Assembly: GCF_000425385.1 (NCBI RefSeq)
Contig: NZ_KE384357.1
Location: forward strand, 208,579 to 272,578
Reading direction: 5' to 3'
Origin: Pseudoduganella violaceinigra DSM 15887
Lineage (GTDB): Bacteria > Pseudomonadota > Gammaproteobacteria > Burkholderiales > Burkholderiaceae_D
Length of the DNA stretch: 64,000 bases
This document shows, in pieces, positions 17,995-25,767 of this stretch. The notes under the pieces were generated by a model that saw nothing but the letters and a program-made list of their open reading frames with translations, did not search any database and had not been told where the DNA came from. The translations under genes and the position numbers were made by a program. The stretch's first letter is position 1, and every line of letters begins with the position of its first letter.

Positions 17995-18852
17995 TTATTT
18001 TGGTGCTTTTTGCGCGAACACGGTGCGCGACAGGATATTCAGTGCCAGGACGCTAAAGGTGACGATCAATGCGCCGCCCCATGCCAGGGTGCGCCAGTTG
18101 TCGAAGGCGCTCATGGCGAACTGGTTCATCACCACCGGCAGGTTGGCCATGGACTGGTTCATGTCGGCGCTGTAGAACTGGTTGTTGAAGGCAGTGAAGA
18201 GCAGCGGCGCGGTTTCGCCGGTGATGCGGGCCACCGCCAGCAGTACGCCGGTCATGACGCCCGCCTTGACGGCGCGCAGGCGCACCAGCAAGGCCACCTT
18301 CCAGCGCGGCGCGCCCAGGGCGAAGGCCGCTTCCAGCAGGGAGTTGGGCACCAGCTTCAGCATATTGTCGGTCGTGCGCACCACCACCGGGATGGCGATT
18401 AAAGCCAGGGCCAGCGAACCGGCATAGCCGGAGAAGTGCTTGACCTTGTCGACGTAGATGGCCCAGATGAACATGCCGATCACGATCGACGGCGCCGACA
18501 GCATCACATCGGTCACGAAACGGGTGATCTGCGCCAGCTTGCTGTCCTCGCCGTATTCGGCCAGGTAAGTGCCGGCCAGGATGCCGACCGGCGTTGCGAC
18601 CAGGGTCGAAACCCCGACCATCATTAGGCTGCCGACGATGGCGTTGCGCAAGCCGCCGCCCACTGCGTCGGCGGTCGGGGTATCGCCGGTGAAGATGTCG
18701 AGGCTGAGCGCCGCGAAACCTTTGGACAGCAAGGTCGCCAGGATCCAGAGCAAGGCAATCAGGCCGACGGACATGGCGCCCACCGACAGCGCCATGCCGA
18801 CGCGGTGCCAGAACAGGCGTTTGCGGTAGACGGGATTCATTGCTGCATTCAT
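17995..18852 (-). CDS. pstA: Phosphate ABC transporter permease PstA
   Basis: This is one of the two membrane subunits of the high-affinity phosphate transporter. The 285-residue protein has about six transmembrane helices. A binding-protein-dependent permease loop is visible in LLEAAFALGAPRWKVALLVRL (EAA-type motif), which couples to PstB. The N-terminal cytoplasmic stretch RKRLFWHRVGM is typical. Its first base overlaps the end of pstC, showing tight coupling. Confidence 0.96.
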   Translation of the reverse strand: MNAAMNPVYRKRLFWHRVGMALSVGAMSVGLIALLWILATLLSKGFAALSLDIFTGDTPTADAVGGGLRNAIVGSLMMVGVSTLVATPVGILAGTYLAEYGEDSKLAQITRFVTDVMLSAPSIVIGMFIWAIYVDKVKHFSGYAGSLALALIAIPVVVRTTDNMLKLVPNSLLEAAFALGAPRWKVALLVRLRAVKAGVMTGVLLAVARITGETAPLLFTAFNNQFYSADMNQSMANLPVVMNQFAMSAFDNWRTLAWGGALIVTFSVLALNILSRTVFAQKAPK

Positions 18853-19871
18853 TATTTCACGCCCTCCTTGCGGGACATACTCAACAACATCAGCTTGGCG
18901 GCGGACAGGACGACAAACGTAATCACAAACAGGATGAAGGCCAGGGCGTACAGCGAGGACACGTGCAGCTTGCTGGTCGCTTCGGCGAATTCATTGGCCA
19001 GGGTCGAGGTGATGCTGGCGCCAGCCGCGAACAGGGACGGCTTCAGCTCGTTGGCGTTGCCGATCACGAAGGTCACCGCCATGGTCTCGCCCAGGGCGCG
19101 GCCCAGGCCCAGCATGACGCCGCCCACCACGCCGGTCTTGGCGTAAGGCAGGACCACCTTGCGCACCACTTCCCAGCGGGTGCAGCCCAGGCCATAAGCC
19201 GACTCCTTCAGCACGGCCGGCACGATTTCGAACACATCGCGCATCACCGAGGAGATGAAGGGAATGATCATTACAGCCAGGATCACGGCAGCGGTCAGGA
19301 TGCCGATGCCCATGGTCGGGCCCTTGAACAGCATGCCGATCCAGGGCAGCGCGCCCAGGGTCGACTTGAGGAAGGGCTGGACATAGTCGCCGAACAGGGG
19401 GGCGAACACGAACAGGCCCCACATGCCGTAAATGATCGACGGCACGCCGGCCAGCAGCTCGATGGCCGTGCCCAGCGGGCGGCGCAGCCAGACCGGGCAG
19501 ACTTCCGTCAGGAACAGCGCAATGCCGAAGCTGACCGGGAAAGCGATCAGCAGCGCCAGCCCGGAGGTAACCAGGGTGCCGTAAATGGCGATGGCCGCGC
19601 CGAAGTTGTCGTTGACGGGATCCCACTCGACGGTGGTGAAGAAGGCCGGGCCGAAATGCTCAAACGCAGGCCAGGCACCGACCGCCAGGTAAACAATAAT
19701 GCCCGCCAGTACCAGCAGTACGGACAGGGCGAACACCATTGTGATTTTGTGGAAGAACCAATCCTGGATGCGCTGCTTGCGCACCACGGATTGCAGGGCA
19801 GCTACGGATGCACTCATTGTGGCTGGCTCCGGTAACTGGAGGGAGGACGGTGAGGTGATTTCTGCACTCAT
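18852..19871 (-). CDS. pstC: Phosphate ABC transporter permease PstC
   Basis: This is the second membrane subunit, partner of PstA. The 339 residues include an extended N-terminal cytoplasmic region (about 1-45) and about six transmembrane helices. They also include the coupling motif [25 protein letters not shown] and the conserved periplasmic-side segment [27 protein letters not shown]. It is separated from pstS by 127 bp containing a perfect palindromic repeat (19951-19977), which may lower its expression relative to pstS. Confidence 0.97.
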   Translation of the reverse strand: MSAEITSPSSLQLPEPATMSASVAALQSVVRKQRIQDWFFHKITMVFALSVLLVLAGIIVYLAVGAWPAFEHFGPAFFTTVEWDPVNDNFGAAIAIYGTLVTSGLALLIAFPVSFGIALFLTEVCPVWLRRPLGTAIELLAGVPSIIYGMWGLFVFAPLFGDYVQPFLKSTLGALPWIGMLFKGPTMGIGILTAAVILAVMIIPFISSVMRDVFEIVPAVLKESAYGLGCTRWEVVRKVVLPYAKTGVVGGVMLGLGRALGETMAVTFVIGNANELKPSLFAAGASITSTLANEFAEATSKLHVSSLYALAFILFVITFVVLSAAKLMLLSMSRKEGVK

Positions 19872-19941
19872 GATTTATTGTATGGTTAGCTAACCGGGGA
19901 GGCCTCTCGTAAGCCGCCCCGCTTAACTTCCTCGTACAAAC

Positions 19942-19989
19942 CGGCGAGGTGGTGTCAGACCCTGCGGGTCTGACACCGGTTTACCGGTT
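19942..19989. repeat. Hairpin intergenic repeat between pstS and pstC, copy 2
   Basis: Perfect 12-bp arms GGTGTCAGACCC (19951-19962) and GGGTCTGACACC (19966-19977) surround a TGC loop. Flanking AAACCGG and CCGGTTTACCGGTTT extend the pairing. The core is nearly identical to the hairpin at 1536-1562. Its position inside the pst operon resembles REP sequences that protect an upstream message and reduce downstream expression. Confidence 0.85.
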
Positions 19990-19998
19990 TGCGGAAGA

Positions 19999-21042
19999 TC
20001 AGTACAGCGCCTTGCCGGAAGCATCCTTCAGGTTAGCCTTCCAGGAGGTTTGCACCAGCTTGACAACCGAATCAGGCAGCGGCACGTAGTCCAGTTCCGC
20101 GGCAGCGGCGTCGCCATTCTTGAACGCCCAGTCGAAGAACTTGATGACTTCCTTGCCCTTGACGCCGTCCGCCTGCTGCTTGTGCATCAGGATGTAGGAC
20201 ACGCCGGTGATCGGCCAGGAGGTCTTGCCAGCCTGGTCGGTCAGCACCACGCCGAAGCCCGGGGTCTTGCTCCACTCGGCGTTGGCGGCGGCCGCTTTGA
20301 AGTTGTCGTCGTCCGGCTGCATGAAGTTGCCGTCCTTGTTCTTCAGCTGGGTGTGCGCGATCTTGTTCTTCTTGGCGTAAGCCCATTCCACGTAGCCGAT
20401 CGAACCCTTGATGCGCTGCACATTGGCGGCGACGCCGTCGTTGCCCTTGCCGCCCACGCCGGTGACCCATTTGACCGCGGTGCCGGCACCGATCTTGGTC
20501 TTGAACTCAGGGTTCACTTTCGACAGGTAGTCGGTGAACAGGAAGGACGTGCCGGAGCCGTCCGAGCGGTGCACCACGGTGATTTCGGTCGCTGGCAGCT
20601 TCACGCCTGGGTTCAGGGCAGCGATCGCCGGGTTGTTCCACTCGGTGATTTTGCCCAGGTAGATATCGGCGATGACCGGACCGGTCAGTTTCAGCTGGCC
20701 AGGGGTGACGCCGTCGACGTTCACCACGGTTACCACACCGCCCATGATGGCCGGGAACTGCATCAGGCCGTCGGCATCCAGTTCTTCCGCTTTCAGCGGC
20801 ATGTCGGAGGCGCCGAAGTCCACGGTCTTGGCTTTGATCTGCTTGATGCCGGCGCCGGAACCGACCGACTGGTAGTTCAGGCCGTTGCCGGTGGATGCTT
20901 TGTAGGCTTCAGCCCACTTGGCATAGATCGGATAAGGGAAAGTTGCGCCTGCACCGGTCATGTCCGCTGCGAAAGCGGTCGAGAAGGTCATCGCCGCCGA
21001 AGCGCCAACGACGAAGGAGGTCAACAACTGTTTCATACGCAT
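19999..21042 (-). CDS. pstS: Phosphate ABC transporter substrate-binding protein PstS
   Basis: This is the periplasmic phosphate receptor of the Pst system. The 347-residue protein has a signal peptide (about residues 1-25, ending STAFA). It then has the PstS start ADMTGAGATFPYPIYAKWAEAY, the phosphate-binding loops QSVGSGAGIKQI, DFGASDMPL and HRSDGSGTSFLFTDYLSK, and WPITGVSYILM near the C terminus. It is the first gene of the operon. A three-repeat Pho box lies about 45-75 bp upstream of its start, so induction by PhoB under phosphate limitation is well supported. Confidence 0.98.
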   Translation of the reverse strand: MRMKQLLTSFVVGASAAMTFSTAFAADMTGAGATFPYPIYAKWAEAYKASTGNGLNYQSVGSGAGIKQIKAKTVDFGASDMPLKAEELDADGLMQFPAIMGGVVTVVNVDGVTPGQLKLTGPVIADIYLGKITEWNNPAIAALNPGVKLPATEITVVHRSDGSGTSFLFTDYLSKVNPEFKTKIGAGTAVKWVTGVGGKGNDGVAANVQRIKGSIGYVEWAYAKKNKIAHTQLKNKDGNFMQPDDDNFKAAAANAEWSKTPGFGVVLTDQAGKTSWPITGVSYILMHKQQADGVKGKEVIKFFDWAFKNGDAAAAELDYVPLPDSVVKLVQTSWKANLKDASGKALY

Positions 21043-21087
21043 ATCAAAGGTCCTTTTCAGGGGTTGGGGTGTGAATGCTGCGCAGTC

Positions 21088-21116
21088 TATGACGCCAATA
21101 TGACAGCTTTATGACA
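21088..21116 (-). promoter_or_regulatory. Pho box of the pst operon (three half-sites)
   Basis: On the minus strand, three TGTCATA-type half-sites recur with exact 11-bp spacing: TGTCATA (21116-21110), TGTCATA (21105-21099) and CGTCATA (21094-21088). PhoB dimers bind such direct repeats with an 11-bp period. This is the strongest operator call in the window. Confidence 0.9.
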
Positions 21117-21138
21117 CGTCAAAATTTTGTTTAAAACA

Positions 21139-21156
21139 AGGTCACAAACTTGTCAT
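21139..21156 (+). promoter_or_regulatory. Pho box of ppk1
   Basis: Two half-sites, AGGTCAC (21139-21145) and TTGTCAT (21150-21156), are spaced 11 bp apart in the orientation of ppk1. A possible -10 (TACACT, 21167-21172) follows. It is weaker than the pst box but correctly placed. Confidence 0.65.
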
Positions 21157-21200
21157 ATTTCCCAATTACACTAAATTAAGCCTCTAAAAATAATGCTAAG

Positions 21201-23282
21201 ATGACAAGCATGACGAAGTCCCACGTTTCCTTCCTCGACCGCGAGCTGTCCCAGCTGGCGTTCAACCGCCGCGTCATGGCGCAGGCGGAAGATTCCCAAA
21301 TCCCCGTCCTCGAAAGGCTGCGCTACCTGTGCATCGTCAGCAGCAACCTCGATGAATTCTTTGAAGTCAGAGTCGCTAGCCTGCTGGCCGCCGCCAGCAT
21401 GGACGGCGACCTGGAAAGCAACCCTGTGCTGGCGGCAACGCTGGAACGGGTCAGCAATGAATGTCATGAACTGGTGCGCACCCAGTATGAAATATTCAAC
21501 CGGATGGTATTGCCTGAGTTGCAAGCCCAGGGCATCCGCATCGTGCGGCACAGCGAGCGCAACGAAGCGCAGCGCGCCTGGGTGAAGGAATATTTCGACC
21601 GCGAAGTACGGCCGCTGCTGACGCCGATCGGCCTCGACCCGGCCCACCCCTTCCCCCAAGTCGTCAACAAGAGCCTTAATTTCATCGTGGCCCTGAGCGG
21701 CAAGGATGCCTTCGGCCGCGGCACGGCAATCGCCATCGTCAAGGCGCCGCGCGTGCTGCCGCGCGTGATCCGGCTGCCGGACAGCCTGTCCAAAGACGGT
21801 GTTTCCTTTGTACTGCTGTCTTCCGTCATCCACGCCCATATTTCCGAATTGTTCGCCGGGCGCGACGTCATGGCTTATTCCCAGTTCCGGGTTACCCGCG
21901 ATTCTGACCTGTGGGTGGATGAAGATGAAGTGAAGAACCTGCGCCAGGCCCTGAAGGGCGAGCTGCAGGGACGCGCCTACGGCCGCTCGGTGCGGCTCGA
22001 AGTGGCGAAGAATTGCCCGCCGGAGCTGTCCCAATTTCTGCTGGACCAGTTCAACCTGGACCAAAGCCGCCTGTACCGCGTGGACGGGCCGGTCAACATG
22101 GTGCGGTTGAACGAAATCGTGGAGCAGGCACGCCGTCCCGAGCTGCGCTTCCCGCCCTTCGTGGCCGGCGTGCAGGCCAAGACCGTCAACAACGACATCT
22201 TCGCCACCCTGCGCAAGCATGACATCCTGCTGCACCATCCCTTCCAGAGCTTCCAGACGGTGATCGATTTCATCCGCAGCGCCGCGCTCGACCCGGCCGT
22301 GGTGGCGATCAAGCAGACCGTGTACCGCACCGGCATGAACTCCGACCTGATGGAAGCGCTGATTGCAGCGGCCCGCAGCGGCAAGGAAGTCACCGTGGTG
22401 GTGGAGCTGATGGCGCGTTTCGACGAGGAAGCCAATATCAACTGGGCCGACAAGCTGGAACAGGCCGGCGCCCAGGTGGTGTACGGCGTGGTCGGCCTGA
22501 AGACCCATGCCAAGATCGCCCTGGTGATCCGCCGCGATGAGGGCGGCCTGGGCTACTACGCCCACCTGGGCACCGGCAACTATCATCCGGCCACGACCAA
22601 GTTCTATACCGACTTCGGCTTGCTGACCTGCGCGCCGGCAATCGGCCGCGATGTCAATGAAGTGTTCATGCACCTGACCAGCCTGACCAAGCCGCAGCAC
22701 ATGCAGCACCTGTGGCTGGCGCCGTTTGCCTTGCAGGACCAGGTCATCAAAGCCATTAAGAACGAGGCAAAAATTGCGAAAAGCGGGCGTCCGGGGCGGA
22801 TTATCGCTAAAATCAATGCACTGACCGATGAACCGGTGATCCGCGCCCTGTATGCGGCATCAAAAGACGGGGTCAAGATCGACCTGATCGTACGGGGCGC
22901 CTGCATGCTGAAGCCGGGCGTGCCAGGCTTGTCCGACAATATCCGCGTGCGCTCGATCATTGGCCGCTTCCTGGAACATAGCCGCATCTATTACTTCCGC
23001 AACGACCTGGCGCATGACGTCATGCTCGCCAGCGCGGACTGGATGAACCGCAATCTGCTGCGCCGCATTGAAGTCGCCTTCCCCATCCTGGACCGGGCAC
23101 TCAAACGGCGCGTCGTCGCAGAGGGTTTGACGCCTTACCTGAAGGACAACTCCAACGCCTGGGAGCTGGATACGCAAGGGCACTATCACCGCCGCAAACC
23201 GCGCGGCAAGCAAAAGCTCTTCAGCGCCCAGCAGCACCTGATGGAGTCGCTCGGCACGCCGGCCGACGTGCCAGCGGATTGA
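21201..23282 (+). CDS. ppk: Polyphosphate kinase 1
   Basis: It reversibly transfers the ATP gamma-phosphate onto inorganic polyphosphate. The 693 residues cover the N, head and two C-terminal phospholipase-D-like domains. Active-site elements are QTVYRTG, the autophosphorylated His in GLKTHAKIALVIRR, and the second histidine region in HLGTGNYHPATTKFYTDFG. The C-terminal DLIVRGACMLKPG and FLEHSRIYYFRN blocks match the family. It is divergent from pstS with a Pho box on its side, so polyphosphate synthesis is likely induced with phosphate uptake. An alternative ATG lies 9 nt downstream. sixA follows after 21 nt. Confidence 0.97.
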   Translation: MTSMTKSHVSFLDRELSQLAFNRRVMAQAEDSQIPVLERLRYLCIVSSNLDEFFEVRVASLLAAASMDGDLESNPVLAATLERVSNECHELVRTQYEIFNRMVLPELQAQGIRIVRHSERNEAQRAWVKEYFDREVRPLLTPIGLDPAHPFPQVVNKSLNFIVALSGKDAFGRGTAIAIVKAPRVLPRVIRLPDSLSKDGVSFVLLSSVIHAHISELFAGRDVMAYSQFRVTRDSDLWVDEDEVKNLRQALKGELQGRAYGRSVRLEVAKNCPPELSQFLLDQFNLDQSRLYRVDGPVNMVRLNEIVEQARRPELRFPPFVAGVQAKTVNNDIFATLRKHDILLHHPFQSFQTVIDFIRSAALDPAVVAIKQTVYRTGMNSDLMEALIAAARSGKEVTVVVELMARFDEEANINWADKLEQAGAQVVYGVVGLKTHAKIALVIRRDEGGLGYYAHLGTGNYHPATTKFYTDFGLLTCAPAIGRDVNEVFMHLTSLTKPQHMQHLWLAPFALQDQVIKAIKNEAKIAKSGRPGRIIAKINALTDEPVIRALYAASKDGVKIDLIVRGACMLKPGVPGLSDNIRVRSIIGRFLEHSRIYYFRNDLAHDVMLASADWMNRNLLRRIEVAFPILDRALKRRVVAEGLTPYLKDNSNAWELDTQGHYHRRKPRGKQKLFSAQQHLMESLGTPADVPAD

Positions 23283-23303
23283 AGCCTGGACACGGGAGGA
23301 ATC

Positions 23304-23771
23304 ATGGACCTGATCTTGTGGCGCCACGCAGAAGCCGAACCCGGCCACCCCGGCCTGGACGATATGGAACGCAGCCTGACCTCCAAAGGGCATAAACAGG
23401 CGCGCCGCATGGGCCAATGGCTCGACTCGGTGCTGCCGGAGAATTGCCGCATCCTGGTCAGCCCTGCCACGCGCACCGTGCAGACGGTGGCGGGACTGGG
23501 CCGCAAATACAAGGTGCACCCGGACCTGGCGCCGGGCGCCGATGCCAACGATATCCTGAAAGCGGCCAACTGGCCGTCATCGAAAGAAGCCGTGCTGGTG
23601 GTGGGCCACCAGCCCACGCTGGGCCAGGCGGCCGCCCTCCTGATGATGGGCGACGATGGCGATTGGGAGATGAAAAAAGGCGCGGCCTGGTGGTTTGTGC
23701 AGCGCGAGCCCGGCGACCCGTCCAGCCTGTATTTGAAGGCAGTGATGCAGCCTGACCTCGTTATGAAATAG
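23304..23771 (+). CDS. sixA: Phosphohistidine phosphatase SixA
   Basis: This is a small histidine-phosphatase-superfamily enzyme that dephosphorylates phosphohistidine, for example on ArcB or NPr in enterobacteria. The 155 residues start with the RHG-type motif LILWRHAEAEPGHPG containing the nucleophilic His. They contain ILVSPATRTVQTV, with the phosphate-binding Arg, and the second active-site His in LVVGHQPTLGQAA. GGGAGG precedes the ATG. It is probably co-transcribed with ppk1, a common pairing in betaproteobacteria. Confidence 0.93.
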   Translation: MDLILWRHAEAEPGHPGLDDMERSLTSKGHKQARRMGQWLDSVLPENCRILVSPATRTVQTVAGLGRKYKVHPDLAPGADANDILKAANWPSSKEAVLVVGHQPTLGQAAALLMMGDDGDWEMKKGAAWWFVQREPGDPSSLYLKAVMQPDLVMK

Positions 23772-23807
23772 ATCGCCCGGTTGGCCTTGTAATTGCATCA
23801 CTGCCTG

Positions 23808-23833
23808 CTAGAGTTTAATTGTATCAACTCTAG
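23808..23833 (+). repeat. Inverted repeat between sixA and a small ORF
   Basis: Perfect 8-bp arms CTAGAGTT (23808-23815) and AACTCTAG (23826-23833) have a 10-nt AT-rich loop. No T run follows, so a terminator is not supported. It could be an operator or an RNA structure in the leader of the 38-residue ORF. Confidence 0.4.
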
Positions 23834-23866
23834 GGAGCAGCCTTCGGCAACGCTGGCTGATTTGAT

Positions 23867-23983
23867 ATGTGGGCACTGTTCACCATGGGCATATTCGGCT
23901 GCATGATCGCGCTGATCGTGTATGAAATTATTGCCGAGTATCGCGGCGGACATCATAAGCTGGTCGATCGCTACCACGAGTAG
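23867..23983 (+). CDS. Predicted 38-residue single-pass membrane protein
   Basis: An ATG opens a 38-codon frame with one strongly hydrophobic segment (WALFTMGIFGCMIALIVYEIIAEY, described here as residues 2-25). A charged, His-rich tail follows (GGHHKLVDRYHE). The frame ends just before a strong terminator (24005-24056), which supports a real transcription unit. The ribosome binding site is poor. Codon choice agrees with that of neighbouring genes. The family and function are unknown. Small membrane peptides of this shape often modulate a larger membrane complex. Confidence 0.5.
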   Translation: MWALFTMGIFGCMIALIVYEIIAEYRGGHHKLVDRYHE

Positions 23984-24004
23984 CAAGGCGCTTCTGCAGA
24001 AGCG

Positions 24005-24056
24005 AGGCTCCGCGACAGGTTCGCATCGAACCTGCCGACGGAGCCTTCAATTTTTT
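24005..24056 (+). terminator. Intrinsic terminator after the small ORF
   Basis: A long stem pairs GGCTCCG and CAGGTTCG (from 24005) with CGAACCTG and CGGAGCC (to 24045), around a CAT loop with small internal mismatches. It is followed by TTCAATTTTTT. It ends the plus-strand sixA/small-ORF transcript, convergent with the FliD-like gene. Confidence 0.85.
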
Positions 24057-24061
24057 AAGGA

Positions 24062-25372
24062 TCAGGCCAGCAGGTCAAGCAGGGAGGTCGGGCCGCCCAA
24101 CTGCGCGTCCTGCGTATAGAGGCGCACCAGGGCTTGCGCCTGCACCGTCAGCATTTGCGCCATCGACGAGCGGCGGCTTTGCAGCCCTTCCACTTCGCGG
24201 TCGGCCTGCTTCAACGCAGATGCCACCACGCTACGCTGGCCGGCCAGGCTATCCAGGCGGCTGCCGAGCGAGTCGGCCAGTCCCCTGCCCTCGTTGGTGA
24301 ACAGCTTTGTCACCGCGGCAGGATCGGCGCTGATTGCCGCATTCAGTTTCTCGCTGTCGAGCTTGAGCCGGCCATTGCTATCGACACTCAGACCCGCGCT
24401 GGCGAGCGCTTCGCTGCTGCCGCCGGCCGAACGCACCAGTTGGTCAAGCTGGCTGCGCACCTGGTTCAGCGCCGTGTTCCCTTTCAGCGCCCCCTTGCCC
24501 AGGCTGTCGAAGCGGTCCTGCAAGGCATTGAAGCCTTTGACGAAGGCGTCCACGTTCTTCGCAATCTGGCTGCTGTCGCGCGCGACGGTGACGGTGGTAT
24601 TGCCGGTGGCGGCCAGATTGAGCGTCACCCCTTGAATGGCCGACTCCAGCTTATTGCCGGCGCTACGGATGGACTTGCCATCCACGGTCAGGATTGCGTC
24701 CTGTGCCGCCTGCGTTTGCTCCAGGCCGCCGACCAGGCTGCGGATGGTGGCGTCGCCCGCCACTGTGATGTTGAGCTTGCTGGCCTCGCCGCTGGCACTG
24801 CGCAATTGCAGTGCGGTGCCGGTGCTCGAGCGTACCAGGCTGGCATCGAAGCCCGCGTCCTTGAGTGCGTCGGCAATGCCCTGCAAGCTATTGTTGCGGC
24901 TATCGATGGTGATGGACTTGCTGGTATTGCCGCTGCCGATGCGAATTACCGTCGGCGAACCGGTGCCCAGCGGGGTATTGGCGCTATCGGCCTCGGGGCT
25001 GATGAGAATTTGCTGCTGGGCCAGTTGGCTGACGCGGATGTCGTGCGTGCCGACTTCGGCTTTGGGACCGGATACCGCCCCCAGAACGTTTTTCGCGGAA
25101 CTGCTGGCGCTCGTGCTGAGCCCGCTGCCCGCAAGGCTTTCCGCCACATCCTGGAAAACCGCCAGCGCCGACTGCAATTGCCCCAGGCCGGAAAAGCGCG
25201 CCTGGCTGGCCGTGAAACTTGCATTGAGCTTGGCGGCGGCACCGCGCTGCGGCGCCAGCGCCTGCTCCACCCGCGCCAGCACATCGGTCGACGGGCTGCC
25301 AACCACGCTGGCATTTCCCAATGCCAGCGAGTTTCCGTACATCGTGCTTAGCAGGCTGCTCACATAGTCCAT
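24062..25372 (-). CDS. FliD-like flagellar filament cap protein (orphan)
   Basis: The 436-residue protein resembles flagellar hook-associated protein 2. It has an N-terminal FliD_N region (about 25-125, with coiled-coil character), a DIRVSQLAQQQI block, a flagellin-IN-type repeat region (about 145-290), and a C-terminal FliD_C coiled coil ending QAQALVRLYTQDAQL. FliD normally caps the growing filament and sits with fliC/fliS. Here no other flagellar genes are in the window, and the gene lies 9 nt downstream of a PilZ gene. It may be a secondary cap or an adhesin-like relative. The opening MDYVSSLLSTMYGNS is unusual. Confidence 0.75.
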   Translation of the reverse strand: MDYVSSLLSTMYGNSLALGNASVVGSPSTDVLARVEQALAPQRGAAAKLNASFTASQARFSGLGQLQSALAVFQDVAESLAGSGLSTSASSSAKNVLGAVSGPKAEVGTHDIRVSQLAQQQILISPEADSANTPLGTGSPTVIRIGSGNTSKSITIDSRNNSLQGIADALKDAGFDASLVRSSTGTALQLRSASGEASKLNITVAGDATIRSLVGGLEQTQAAQDAILTVDGKSIRSAGNKLESAIQGVTLNLAATGNTTVTVARDSSQIAKNVDAFVKGFNALQDRFDSLGKGALKGNTALNQVRSQLDQLVRSAGGSSEALASAGLSVDSNGRLKLDSEKLNAAISADPAAVTKLFTNEGRGLADSLGSRLDSLAGQRSVVASALKQADREVEGLQSRRSSMAQMLTVQAQALVRLYTQDAQLGGPTSLLDLLA

Positions 25373-25381
25373 ACACTAATA

Positions 25382-25702
25382 TTAGCGCATGAATCTGGTA
25401 ATTGCTGCGGCCGCTTCGTTATCGAGCGGCAAGAAGACGAAGCCGATCTTGAATTCATTGCCGCTGAAGATGCAATTGTTGACTTTGCCGCGCGTGTTGA
25501 CGATCTGCGGCTTGCCATCGACCAGCATTTCAAACACGACCTGGCCGGTGGCGCCCACCTCCACTTTATTTTCGGAAGTGAGGGAAATGCCCGCCAAGCC
25601 GAGGTCGAACGTACGCGCCGCCATCGGAGCGCCGCCATCCAACACAATCATTGCCCGCACGCGCAGGATCTTGCGCGCTCCTTGCCTTGAATCTAATAAC
25701 AA
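25382..25702 (-). CDS. PilZ domain protein
   Basis: The 106-residue single-domain PilZ protein is a likely cyclic-di-GMP receptor. The N-terminal Arg motif is present (RKILRVRA). The second motif, normally D/N-x-S-x-x-G, reads DLGLAG here, with Gly in place of Ser, so ligand affinity could be altered. The rest, with VNTRGKVNNCIFSGNEFKIGFVFLPLD, fits the PilZ barrel. It is 9 nt upstream of the FliD-like gene on the same strand, suggesting a joint motility or surface role. It is 65 nt downstream of radA. Confidence 0.78.
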   Translation of the reverse strand: MLLDSRQGARKILRVRAMIVLDGGAPMAARTFDLGLAGISLTSENKVEVGATGQVVFEMLVDGKPQIVNTRGKVNNCIFSGNEFKIGFVFLPLDNEAAAAITRFMR

Positions 25703-25767
25703 TTTCTTGTCCGGTAGGGTGTGAGATCAAGGCTGGTATTGTAGCTAATATTTCGTAAAAATCTATA

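Noticed and set aside
21171-22709. 512-residue open frame on the minus strand opposite ppk1
   Set aside because: It is antisense to a highly conserved enzyme with active-site motifs intact.
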